The translations under genes and the position numbers were made by a program. A DNA stretch of 14,229 bases, taken from NCBI GenBank assembly GCA_023229045.1, contig JALOAB010000034.1, forward strand, positions 1-14,229. Direction: 5' to 3'. The notes beneath the pieces were generated by a model. That model saw nothing but the letters and a program-made list of their open reading frames with translations, searched no databases and was not told the DNA's origin. This document shows positions 1-8,006 of this stretch, piece after piece (position 1 is the first letter of the stretch; the number at the start of each line of letters is the position of its first letter). This DNA comes from Fidelibacterota bacterium. Its GTDB lineage: Bacteria > Fidelibacterota > UBA2242.

Positions 1-90
1 AATGCTTCTGATATAGCCAGTGGAATTTATATGCTATCAATAGAAACGAATCAGGGGCTAAAAACTCAGAAATGCGCCATTATAAGGTAA
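1..90 (+). CDS. C-terminal end of a secreted protein with T9SS type A sorting-like domain (partial, 5' truncated)
   Basis: Reading frame 1 is open from the first base and gives 29 residues before a TAA at 88-90. The visible segment contains ASGIYMLSIET and ends KCAIIR. This matches the last strands of the FlgD-like/type A C-terminal sorting domain of T9SS cargo, where a (A/S)SGVY-F motif is followed by a final K-(hydrophobic) strand ending in K or R. The 924-residue protein encoded downstream (3183-5957) ends the same way (ATGVYVFYID ... KFAIIR), so both proteins probably use the same export and anchoring route. The catalytic or binding part lies outside the window, so its function cannot be told. 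The next gene starts 50 bp later, so they may be co-transcribed. Confidence 0.75.
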   Translation, partial: NASDIASGIYMLSIETNQGLKTQKCAIIR

Positions 91-129
91 GGGTATGAAA
101 AGTATAGGAAAATACGGACTCTATAACCT

Positions 130-134
130 GGAGG
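130..134 (+). promoter_or_regulatory. Ribosome binding site of the TonB-dependent receptor gene
   Basis: A perfect GGAGG lies 6 nt before the ATG at 141 and 9 nt before a second in-frame ATG at 144. Either could be used, and the protein differs by one methionine. This is one of the strongest Shine-Dalgarno sequences in the window. Confidence 0.7.
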
Positions 135-140
135 TTTATT

Positions 141-3122
141 ATGATGAAAAACAAATTATTTAATGTTTTTATGGATATCTTTCTGATTGTATTCATATCA
201 ACTATGGCTTATGGCGGAACTAAAGGTAAAATCACTGGAAATGTAACAGAAAAGTCAACAGGTAAACCTTTGCCTGGTGCAAACATCGTATTAGTCGGTA
301 CGATGTTAGGATCTATTACCGATTTAGACGGTCACTATTATATAATAAATATTCCGAGTGGCAATTATTCTTTAACAGTCAGCTATATAGGGTATAGGGT
401 AGTATCGGTTAGGAATGTTGAAATCATTCCCGATATAACTACTGAAATTAATGTTGAAATGGAATCTGAGGCGATTGACATCGGTGTTGTTGAAGTAGTC
501 GCTCAACGACCAATGATTCATAAGGAAGTATCTTCAAGTACCAGGACACTATCATCAGAGGAATTTAAAAACTTGGTTGTACAATCAGTCAGCGCTGTTG
601 TCAACACTACCGCTGGAGTAGCTAGCGGATCATATATAAGAGGTAGTCGTTGGACGGAAGTTAATTACATGGTTGATGGACTTTCGCTGACTAATCCGAT
701 CAGTGGCGGAATGATCACGGATGTCAATAAGAATGCTGTGGAAGAAATCGTGTTGCAAACCGGAGGATTTTCCGCAGAGTATGGAAATGCTATGGGGGGA
801 GTTGTAAATGTTGTTACTAAGGAAGGCGGATCGGAGTATAGTGGTAATCTACGTTACCAAACCGATAAATTAAGTTCGGGGAGTCAATTTTATAAGAATG
901 CTAATATTTGGGATATTACCTTCGGTGGTCCATTGATCAAAAACAGCAGGTTTTTCATTACAGGTTATTTGAATACTCGGGATATGAATCCCCAGCGAAA
1001 AGTAATTGCTCCTGATGGCACCAATCTTGGCCGGCATCCGCACGAAGGTTATCAAGAATATAGAACTAATTTTAAGTATACTCAGCCTATCACATCCACC
1101 ATGAAACTAAAAGTAACTGGTTCACTGAACAGAACACAGGGGCTTAACTATGATATGTTCTGGCGCTTTGGTTCTGATGAAAATCAGTTAGATCGCAACG
1201 GAGCATGGTTAAATAAGTCGAAATATGGCACTATTATTCTGGATCATGCAATTAATAAAAAAACCTATTATACCTTCAAAGTAGGGGTGATGGATTGGCA
1301 CTCGATTAGTGGACAGCGAGACCGCTCGGAATGGTCGGGGAATAAGGTCGGAGCTAATAGTAATTGGTGGGAAGATTTCACATTTCGCAAACCCTTTCTC
1401 GATCGGAACTATCAAATACCTGGAGATACAACCGGAACAAAATACAGCAAATGGCGCCTGCGGGATAGTCAGGGGGTAGATAATGTCTATTCAAGACGTA
1501 CGACCGATCTGGTTTCTGCGAATAATCCTTATGGGATAACAGGCGGTATACAAAATACAATGGATGCTGATTATTTTAATTATTTTATCTGGTCAGGTGA
1601 TAATGACTGGTATTCTGAGAGCCGAGATCGAAATTTCATTATTAAGTATGATCTGACTAGTCAAATCCAAAAGAATCATGAGATCAAGATTGGATTTGAA
1701 TTTAATAAACACAATGTTAATTGTTTCAGAATTGGGGGAATGTCAACTTATAACGGTGTTGGTGTTTCTTATCCCCTTATTGATTTTTACGAAGAATCAC
1801 CAAGCGACACCGCATTAACCATTGAATCGGTTGACGATCTTGGTAATGGCTATCAACCTATCGAGTTTGCATCATATCTCAATTACCAGCTACAATTAGA
1901 GGGTATCTATTTAAACCTAGGATTGCGACTTGATTACTTCAATGCGGTCACCGAATATAGGGTAGATCCTTTACAGACTACCCCTTCTAATCCTTTTAAG
2001 CAAGATCGTGTTACCCCAGAAGCTAAATATCAGTTGAGTCCGCGACTGGGCATTTCATTTCCGGTCACGGATCAGATGATGTTTCGTTTTAATTACGGAT
2101 ATTTTTTCCAGAGACCGCCCATGGAGAGAATGTTTGCTTATCTCTGGTTTGACCGAAATCAAGCTGATTTGAATATGGGAAATCCGAATATTGATCCGCA
2201 AAAGACGATTGCTTATGAAGTTGGAGTATCGACTATTTTAAATCATGATATGGCGCTTGATGTTACTCTGTACCAGAAGAACATGTTTAATCTGGAAGGT
2301 TATAGAATAACCAGATCTCCGGATATGAATTGGTACTTCCAGGCTGTTAACGAAGAATATGCAGAATCCAAAGGTTTTGAGATTACCTTACGAAAAAGAT
2401 ATAGTCATTTTTTTGGTGGATCAGTCAGCTATTCATACTGTAAAGCCGACGGAACTTCTTCTGATGTAACTCAAATTACACGTTACCCGTTATTGAGTAT
2501 GACCCACGCCAGACTATTAGGGTATGAGCCCCTTTATCCTCAGGATACTATGCCAATGGATTTTGACCAAAATCATACAGTCTATCTTAATTTTGATTTT
2601 AGTATTCCTTATGGAATGGGTCCGACCATTTTTAATAAAAAATTGTTATCGGGTATCGGTGCCAATATTATGGCAACTGCCCATTCCGGTAGACCATACA
2701 CTCCAGTTACCGCCTATACGATGAATGTAACAAGCGACCGATTTAACTCAGCACGCTACCCATGGACCTACTCTTCTGATGGGAGATTTTATAAAGATTT
2801 TAAAATCTTTGGAAAAGATCTGACGTTATTTGTTGAGGTTTATAATCTTTTTAATTTACAAAAACCATTTTCTGTCTTTGAAGGATCAGGGAATCCTGAC
2901 AGAGATATGTTCTGCCTGACGGAAGGCTCTCTTGCATCTGATACATATTTGAAGGGAGAAAGCAACCTATACTCTGAATGGGCGGATATAAATAACGACG
3001 GCGCTTTGACGACATCTGAAAGACTTGTTGCTTATGAACGCTTGAGAGATGATATGTTGAGTTTTAAAAGAAACTATCCGACTCCGCGAACCTATATGAT
3101 CGGGATTGATGTTAAATTCTAA
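141..3122 (+). CDS. TonB-dependent outer-membrane receptor with N-terminal carboxypeptidase-regulatory-like domain
   Basis: Predicted 22-strand outer-membrane transporter that imports a bound ligand using energy from TonB-ExbBD. A signal peptide (about residues 1-25, hydrophobic core FLIVFISTMAYG) is followed by a CarboxypepD_reg-like beta domain (about 29-110, with GKPLPGANIVLVGT and a D-x-DGHY-x-I turn). A candidate TonB box (VVEVVAQRP, about 116-124) precedes a plug domain (about 130-230, with IRGSRWTEVNYMVDG and GGFSAEYGNAMGGVVNVVT). The rest is barrel-like with alternating aromatic strands, and the chain ends IGIDVKF with a terminal Phe, as is usual for barrels recognised by BAM. The 993-residue length is normal for the SusC/CarboxypepD class. 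No SusD-like lipoprotein follows; instead a large secreted protein and a PorV-like protein do. A canonical EF-hand loop sits just before the last strand. The ligand is unknown. The family call is secure. Confidence 0.95.
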   Translation: MMKNKLFNVFMDIFLIVFISTMAYGGTKGKITGNVTEKSTGKPLPGANIVLVGTMLGSITDLDGHYYIINIPSGNYSLTVSYIGYRVVSVRNVEIIPDITTEINVEMESEAIDIGVVEVVAQRPMIHKEVSSSTRTLSSEEFKNLVVQSVSAVVNTTAGVASGSYIRGSRWTEVNYMVDGLSLTNPISGGMITDVNKNAVEEIVLQTGGFSAEYGNAMGGVVNVVTKEGGSEYSGNLRYQTDKLSSGSQFYKNANIWDITFGGPLIKNSRFFITGYLNTRDMNPQRKVIAPDGTNLGRHPHEGYQEYRTNFKYTQPITSTMKLKVTGSLNRTQGLNYDMFWRFGSDENQLDRNGAWLNKSKYGTIILDHAINKKTYYTFKVGVMDWHSISGQRDRSEWSGNKVGANSNWWEDFTFRKPFLDRNYQIPGDTTGTKYSKWRLRDSQGVDNVYSRRTTDLVSANNPYGITGGIQNTMDADYFNYFIWSGDNDWYSESRDRNFIIKYDLTSQIQKNHEIKIGFEFNKHNVNCFRIGGMSTYNGVGVSYPLIDFYEESPSDTALTIESVDDLGNGYQPIEFASYLNYQLQLEGIYLNLGLRLDYFNAVTEYRVDPLQTTPSNPFKQDRVTPEAKYQLSPRLGISFPVTDQMMFRFNYGYFFQRPPMERMFAYLWFDRNQADLNMGNPNIDPQKTIAYEVGVSTILNHDMALDVTLYQKNMFNLEGYRITRSPDMNWYFQAVNEEYAESKGFEITLRKRYSHFFGGSVSYSYCKADGTSSDVTQITRYPLLSMTHARLLGYEPLYPQDTMPMDFDQNHTVYLNFDFSIPYGMGPTIFNKKLLSGIGANIMATAHSGRPYTPVTAYTMNVTSDRFNSARYPWTYSSDGRFYKDFKIFGKDLTLFVEVYNLFNLQKPFSVFEGSGNPDRDMFCLTEGSLASDTYLKGESNLYSEWADINNDGALTTSERLVAYERLRDDMLSFKRNYPTPRTYMIGIDVKF
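2985..3020 (+). other. EF-hand/dockerin-type calcium-binding loop inside the TonB receptor
   Basis: Residues 949-960 read DINNDGALTTSE. This fits the 12-residue EF-hand loop consensus exactly: Asp at 1, Asn at 3, Asp at 5, Gly at 6, a hydrophobic residue at 8, Thr at 9 and Glu at 12. It lies between the penultimate strand (LTLFVEVYNLFNL) and the last strand (TYMIGIDVKF). In standard TonB-receptor topology that is the final extracellular loop. Calcium binding is inferred from the motif alone; a single loop without a clear partner EF-hand could also be a structural turn. Confidence 0.6.
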
Positions 3123-3166
3123 AGAAATATCATTAGATGGATTTACGGAATGCACAAATCATCTGC

Positions 3167-3173
3167 AAAGGAG
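3167..3173 (+). promoter_or_regulatory. Ribosome binding site that fixes the start of the large secreted protein
   Basis: AAAGGAG lies 9 nt before the ATG at 3183. The alternative upstream in-frame ATG at 3150 has no comparable motif and would add 11 polar residues in front of the signal peptide. The start at 3183 is therefore preferred. Confidence 0.7.
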
Positions 3174-3182
3174 AAATTTGTT

Positions 3183-5957
3183 ATGAATTATAGCAATCTT
3201 ATAAAGTTAAAAAAATCAGATTTAAGAAATTTGATAATATTTATGTTATGTTTAATTACCACTAATATTTGGGCACTCCCGAAGGTTAGCACTCGTTTAG
3301 CAAAACCCAGTATATATAATATCAGGCACATATATGCCAGGTACGATATTCCCGTCTCCAATACAGGTCGCTTTTACGACACCGATCCGGGAACTTGGTT
3401 ACGTGGTACAAACGAGGGATATATATTTGGCGCTGGTATATGGATAGGCGCCAAAATTGATGGCAATAAACAGGTTACCGTTGGTTATAACACGCAGAAT
3501 TGCCAAACTGAGTTTGTCCCTGGTAATCTACCTAACGAACCGGGATATAACGATCCAAAAGAAATCGTCTACGTTAGTACGGATTATCCCAACGCTGGAT
3601 TACCACCCTGGCCGAAAGGCTATAATACGGATGGGAATCCCATCACTATCTCTGAGATGGATACCTGGTCGCAATGTAATGATTTAGATTCTAGTAAACA
3701 ATTTGTGGGTGGGAAGTCTCTAGGTGCTTTGATAACAGCCGAGACCTATTCATGGACAAGCAGTTTCCGGGATGTCTGGGATATTGCATTTGTTAAGTAT
3801 ACCATAAAAAATATTCATCCCAATCAAAAAACATGGGATGATGCCTATGTGGGTTTTGCGATGGATGCCGATATATGTGATCCTACCAATGATTTAACTG
3901 GTTGTATCCCTGATTTAAATATAGGTTATGCTTACAGTGCCGAAGAATTGTCTGGTATAGAAGAAGAATTAGAACATCCACCGGGATATATCGGTATAAA
4001 ATTTTTAGATGGTCCCGCGAGAGATCCTATTACTGGTCAAGCAAAGATGACCTCTTTCAGGCGTTGGGCTGATGATCCCACCACCGATGAAATGCGATAT
4101 GACATAATTTCCTCGGATTATTACGATCTGGAAGATACCGAACCAGCTGATAAAAGAATATTTTTAGCATCCGGTCCATTTGATCTGGCGTATGGCGAAT
4201 CGACGACATTTGTGATTGCATTCTGTTTTGCCTGGCCGATGTGGTATTATGATTCCTCAGTGAGAGGGAATCCAGAGAAATACGCAGATTATTTGAAAAT
4301 AGTAGCTCAAAATGCTCAGTTTGTTTATGATAATAACTACAGGTTTCCCCAACCGCCTGCTTTACCTAGAATAAAATTAACTGCACTTGATCAAAAGATA
4401 GTGATTACCTGGGACGATGTAGCCGAACGGACAGTTGAAAAAATTCTGTCGCTACCGGACTTTTCCGACTCCTTGGACTTTGAAGGCTACAAATTGTGGA
4501 AAAGTACGACTGGCGATGAGGGCAGTTTTGAGTTATTAGGACAATGGGATAAAGTAAGTTTTGATGATTTAGGAAATCCTATCGGAAATAATACGGGATT
4601 AGTTCATAGTTACGTTGATGAAGAATTAATAAACGGGAAACTTTATTATTATGCGGTCACAGCTTATGATAAAGGTGAATATCAACCTTTGAATTATGGT
4701 AATCCTGAATTTGAAGTCGTACCGCCGCTGGAAACCGGGATGGTATTTGCAGTAAACTTCCAGGCGGAAGCTCCCAATTCACCGCCTTCTAATTTTACCC
4801 AACCTCAGATAGAAGGCCTGGAACTAGTAGCCGGAGTTGAGGAAGATATTCAGTTTACAGTTACTCCAGAGTATCTAATCTCGGATAGTGTAAAAGACAA
4901 GACCTTTGAAATACGATTTTCAGATGTACCAAGTTTTCGCTATGATAAAGAAATAACGGGATTTGGACCTGATATTCATTTGGTAGACACGGCCAGCGAA
5001 GACACTATTATCAGTACTCTGAATTTTCCGATCAGTAATCCATCGGTGACAGTCAAATCTGACCTGTTTGATGGAATGCTGTTAAAGTATACAGGTCCGA
5101 ACTTATTATTGAATCAAATCGATACCGTATACTTTAAACAGGCAAAAGCTGATGTAAGGGTTCATCAGACAACAGAATACGACGACTTCTTAACTCCTCA
5201 AACAGCGATTCCGCTGATGGCACCATTCGGGGCTTATTTTTTACCGCATGATTATTTAGTCGAATTTTACGAATTAGCTGGCCGAAGAAGAGTAAATGTT
5301 TATGATCTTGATAGCGGTGACACCTTGCTTAATGTCCAGAAGTCTTTTGGTCAGACATATGGATTAGCAAGTTACGAGAAAGTTGTTTTATCGGTAAATC
5401 CGGTATCGGGAGATACGACCTGGAGCTGGTATAATAATCCGATCGATTTTAGAAATAGCCTTTCAAATGAGGCGACCGGTTATAAGGTCTATCTACCCGG
5501 GGCTTTTATATTCATAGAAGATCCAAACAAAGAAATTGTTGCCGGCGATACGATGATTGTCAGTCTTTCAGGGGTAGGCGCCCCTCACGAAGGCAATATA
5601 TATCGGTTTTCAACAGTAGCCAGTCAGGTTAATTACCATACCAAAATGAATGTCAAAGTAGTACCCAACCCTTATTTAGTGCGGGCGGCCTGGGATATTG
5701 ATAATGATTATCAGAAAGTTCAGTTTATAAATCTTCCCACCGAATGTACCATCCGGATTTATACCTTAGCCGGTGATTTGGTTAATACAATCCATCATAA
5801 TGAACCATATCGTGGAGGATTTGATAGTGAGACCAAGGGGACCGCTTTCTGGAATTTGATGACAAGAAATAATCAGAAAGTAGCCACTGGTGTGTATGTT
5901 TTCTATATTGATTCTCCGTATGGTAATGACGTTGGAAAATTCGCTATCATAAGATAA
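3183..5957 (+). CDS. Large secreted surface protein with fibronectin type III-like domain and T9SS type A sorting-like C-terminus
   Basis: 924 residues from the chosen start. A Sec signal peptide (about 1-31, LRNLIIFMLCLITTNIWA) leads into a large N-terminal region rich in Gly, Trp and aromatic residues (GTWLRGTNEGYIFGAGIWIG, about 65-84) that I cannot assign to a named family. A fibronectin type III-like domain spans about 390-515 (KIVITWDD ... DFEGYKLWKS ... YYYAVTAYD). The last ~103 residues (about 822-924) start NVKVVPNPYLVRAAW, continue CTIRIYTLAGDLVNTI, and end ATGVYVFYID ... KFAIIR, matching the FlgD-like type A sorting domain of T9SS cargo. It is therefore probably exported through the outer membrane and kept at the surface. 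It lies 60 bp after the TonB receptor gene and before a PorV-like gene, so a surface accessory or ligand-capture role for the receptor is a reasonable inference. No catalytic motif was found. Confidence 0.88.
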   Translation: MNYSNLIKLKKSDLRNLIIFMLCLITTNIWALPKVSTRLAKPSIYNIRHIYARYDIPVSNTGRFYDTDPGTWLRGTNEGYIFGAGIWIGAKIDGNKQVTVGYNTQNCQTEFVPGNLPNEPGYNDPKEIVYVSTDYPNAGLPPWPKGYNTDGNPITISEMDTWSQCNDLDSSKQFVGGKSLGALITAETYSWTSSFRDVWDIAFVKYTIKNIHPNQKTWDDAYVGFAMDADICDPTNDLTGCIPDLNIGYAYSAEELSGIEEELEHPPGYIGIKFLDGPARDPITGQAKMTSFRRWADDPTTDEMRYDIISSDYYDLEDTEPADKRIFLASGPFDLAYGESTTFVIAFCFAWPMWYYDSSVRGNPEKYADYLKIVAQNAQFVYDNNYRFPQPPALPRIKLTALDQKIVITWDDVAERTVEKILSLPDFSDSLDFEGYKLWKSTTGDEGSFELLGQWDKVSFDDLGNPIGNNTGLVHSYVDEELINGKLYYYAVTAYDKGEYQPLNYGNPEFEVVPPLETGMVFAVNFQAEAPNSPPSNFTQPQIEGLELVAGVEEDIQFTVTPEYLISDSVKDKTFEIRFSDVPSFRYDKEITGFGPDIHLVDTASEDTIISTLNFPISNPSVTVKSDLFDGMLLKYTGPNLLLNQIDTVYFKQAKADVRVHQTTEYDDFLTPQTAIPLMAPFGAYFLPHDYLVEFYELAGRRRVNVYDLDSGDTLLNVQKSFGQTYGLASYEKVVLSVNPVSGDTTWSWYNNPIDFRNSLSNEATGYKVYLPGAFIFIEDPNKEIVAGDTMIVSLSGVGAPHEGNIYRFSTVASQVNYHTKMNVKVVPNPYLVRAAWDIDNDYQKVQFINLPTECTIRIYTLAGDLVNTIHHNEPYRGGFDSETKGTAFWNLMTRNNQKVATGVYVFYIDSPYGNDVGKFAIIR

Positions 5958-6115
5958 TGAATATGCTGGATAATCAAGAAAGTAGGTTCATATCGAAAGC
6001 CAAAATGGTTTATGGAAATCAATCCCAAGCAAGTACTTGGTTGAATTACCATGGACCCTTGCAAAGAGGACATGATCTTTTAAAAAGCGAGGTAAAATAT
6101 GAGAGTGCATATTAA
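5957..6115 (+). CDS. Doubtful 52-residue small ORF bridging the gap before the PorV-like gene
   Basis: The ATG overlaps the upstream stop (TAATG, 5955-5959) and the frame stays open for 52 codons, ending 17 bases inside the following gene in another frame. The product would be hydrophilic, starting MNMLDNQESRFIS and ending VKYESAY, with no signal peptide, membrane segment or recognised motif. There is no Shine-Dalgarno sequence, so translation would depend on coupling at TAATG. An ORF of this length can arise by chance in this base composition. It is listed because it occupies essentially the whole 141-bp gap; no function is proposed. Confidence 0.2.
   Translation: MNMLDNQESRFISKAKMVYGNQSQASTWLNYHGPLQRGHDLLKSEVKYESAY
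6025..6040. repeat. Short inverted repeat in the gap before the PorV-like gene
   Basis: CCAAG (6025-6029) and CTTGG (6036-6040) are complementary, and CAAGTACTTG (6030-6039) is a perfect 10-bp palindrome. They lie about 60 bp before the PorV-like start. It could be an operator half-site pair or an mRNA hairpin, but it has no U-tract and so is not a classic terminator. It could also be chance. Confidence 0.25.
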
Positions 6116-7094
6116 AGTCAAATTATTATTACTGGTGTTACCTGGAATGTTGCTCGCCCGTCAAATTGATAATAAGGTCGGAACAGCAGGATTTCAATTT
6201 TTGAAATTAGGAGTGGGCAGTAGAGAAGTCGCTTTAGGAGGGGCAAATACCGCTATGCCCGAAAGCCCAACAGCTTTATACTGGAATCCTGCCGGTATTT
6301 GTCTTGATAATAAAAAATCTGCGACTTTTTTTATTGACAGGTGGATTGCTTCAATTAATCATAATTATATTGGATTTAAAACGCCGGTAACCAGTAATGA
6401 TTTTGTAGGGGCTTCTATCAATTTTATTACCATGGATGACATGGAGGAAACTACCATACTTCAGCCTCAGGGAACTGGTAGGAAATTTACAGCTTCTGAT
6501 CTGGCATTTACAGCTACATATGGACGTAAAATTACAGATCGTTTCAGCGCGGCTGTCTCCGTTAAATATATTAATGAGACGATCTGGGATTTGGTGTCTG
6601 ACGGATGGGCTTTTGATATGGGGCTTGTTTATAATTATAAGAAATTCCATGTCGGGATGTCCTTCAATAATTTTGGATTAGATAAAAAAATATCAGGCGA
6701 TCAATTGCAAATAGAATATCAAATCTTTCCTGATTATAAAACAGATGAAGTGGTACTGGAAGTCGTTCCTAAGGATATTCGCCTGCCAACGAGTTTTCGA
6801 TTTGGAGCTGGATATGACGTCTTAAAAATAAAATACCACAAACTCGCCATTATGGGTAGTGTTAATTATTTTAACGATCTAGGACAGAATAGTAGCGCCG
6901 GCTTGGAATATAAATTTATGGAAAACTACATCCTGAGGGGAGGATATCAGTTTGATCGTGAAGGTTTCGACTGGAGCCTCGGCGCCGGAGTCCGCTTCTA
7001 TATACTGAACACTACGTTTGAGTTTGGTTATTCTGTATTGAACCTTCAGGATTTTGGTATTCTGTCTCAGACTGGATTAACAGTTGCGTTGTAA
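6099..7094 (+). CDS. PorV/PorQ-family outer-membrane beta-barrel protein
   Basis: 331 residues with a signal peptide (about 1-20, VKLLLLVLPGMLLA). The family hallmark follows at about 34-67: QFLKLGVGSREVALGGAN, then ALYWNPAGI. This is the PorV/PorQ (UPF0164, FadL-like) signature FLKIGVGAR-x-x-x-MGGA...A-x-YWNPAG. The rest alternates polar and hydrophobic residues as in a 14-strand barrel and ends GLTVAL. In Bacteroidota PorV is the T9SS shuttle that binds C-terminal sorting domains and passes cargo to the attachment complex. The adjacent T9SS-type cargo gene supports that kind of role. FCB genomes carry many paralogues of this family next to TonB receptors, so this may be a locus-specific copy rather than the housekeeping PorV. 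The start at 6099 has a purine-rich GCGAGG shortly upstream. Confidence 0.88.
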   Translation: MRVHIKVKLLLLVLPGMLLARQIDNKVGTAGFQFLKLGVGSREVALGGANTAMPESPTALYWNPAGICLDNKKSATFFIDRWIASINHNYIGFKTPVTSNDFVGASINFITMDDMEETTILQPQGTGRKFTASDLAFTATYGRKITDRFSAAVSVKYINETIWDLVSDGWAFDMGLVYNYKKFHVGMSFNNFGLDKKISGDQLQIEYQIFPDYKTDEVVLEVVPKDIRLPTSFRFGAGYDVLKIKYHKLAIMGSVNYFNDLGQNSSAGLEYKFMENYILRGGYQFDREGFDWSLGAGVRFYILNTTFEFGYSVLNLQDFGILSQTGLTVAL

Positions 7095-7133
7095 CAAGAA
7101 TAAAAGAACATTGTTGTCGGGAGTTATAGAAAA

Positions 7134-8006
7134 ATGAAGTTCAAGCAAATTCAGGATAAAATAGCTATTTCAGGAACTGAATATCCCCATCGTCCGATTG
7201 AGGAAGTATATAGTATCGCACAATATTTAGGCGTGTCCAATTTGGAATTATGGATTCCACATAATTTTAAATTCGAGAACATTGATAAGATTAAGAAAGA
7301 ATTAGATGAACGAAAACTCTCTGCAATATGTATTTCTACGTGGACACAACTGAATCTCCCGGGAAATATCAACGAGAGACAGAATTTGATAATATCCAGT
7401 ATAAAAGCCGCCAAAATTCTGGGATCAAACATTGTCAATACATATTTTGGAGCAAACCCACAAAGAACTCCACAGCAGGCGATAAAATGTTACAAAGAAA
7501 ATATCGAATTATGTTTAGAACATGCAGAAAGAGAAAAGATCACGATTGTGCTCGAAAATGAATTTGATATCACAGGCGTCGATGTTACCCGAAAAGCCGA
7601 GTATGTGTTAGAACTTATCGAAACCATAAACTCGCCTTATTTTCGCTTGAATTTTGATCCATGTAATTTTTATTTTGCCGGTGAAGAGCCTTACCCCTAT
7701 GCTTATAATTTATTAAAAAAGTATATCTCTTATGTTCATATAAAAGATGGAATGAAGTACCATGAAAAATTATATGACCATCCTGGAGACGGCTTTCTTT
7801 GGCAAGATAAATCGGGGGATTATTTATGCTGTGAACTGGGCAAAGGAGCCATTCCGTATTCATCGCTTTTTAATAACCTCGTAAAAGATGGATATAGTGG
7901 ATTTTTTACTATGGAGCCACATGTCCATCCGAATTTTCTTAAAGAGATGTTCAAAATGAACGTTAATAACACTATACAAGCACTTAAACAAGGAGAATGG
8001 AAATGA
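7134..8006 (+). CDS. Xylose isomerase-like TIM-barrel protein (sugar phosphate isomerase/epimerase family)
   Basis: 290 residues, cytoplasmic (no signal peptide), the usual length for the AP-endonuclease-2/xylose-isomerase-like TIM-barrel family that isomerises or epimerises sugars, keto-sugars and inosose. Four probable divalent-metal ligands fall in the expected order: Glu141 or Glu143 (VLENEFD), Asp175 (NFDPCNFY), His202 (YVHIKDG) and Glu261 (FFTMEPHVHP). LGKGAIPYSSLF (about 235-246) matches the common lGxGxi-x-x-x-xl strand. The stop codon overlaps the start of the next gene (ATGA at 8003-8006), implying translational coupling to a dehydrogenase; the two may act in successive steps. The substrate is not readable from sequence. 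The start has GGGAG upstream. Confidence 0.88.
   Translation: MKFKQIQDKIAISGTEYPHRPIEEVYSIAQYLGVSNLELWIPHNFKFENIDKIKKELDERKLSAICISTWTQLNLPGNINERQNLIISSIKAAKILGSNIVNTYFGANPQRTPQQAIKCYKENIELCLEHAEREKITIVLENEFDITGVDVTRKAEYVLELIETINSPYFRLNFDPCNFYFAGEEPYPYAYNLLKKYISYVHIKDGMKYHEKLYDHPGDGFLWQDKSGDYLCCELGKGAIPYSSLFNNLVKDGYSGFFTMEPHVHPNFLKEMFKMNVNNTIQALKQGEWK
7991..7995 (+). promoter_or_regulatory. Ribosome binding site that fixes the dehydrogenase start
   Basis: AGGAG ends 7 nt before the ATG at 8003, a normal spacing, but only 1 nt before the alternative ATG at 7997. It lies inside the end of the isomerase gene, consistent with coupled translation. Confidence 0.7.

Noticed and set aside
95..163. 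22-codon ORF (MKSIGKYGLYN...) between the left partial gene and the TonB receptor, overlapping the receptor start
   Set aside because: Very short, no ribosome binding site of its own and no motif; most likely a chance frame through the leader.
3150..3182. Upstream in-frame ATG at 3150 as the start of the large secreted protein
   Set aside because: It lacks a ribosome binding site and would put polar residues ahead of a clean signal peptide; the ATG at 3183 has AAAGGAG at good spacing.
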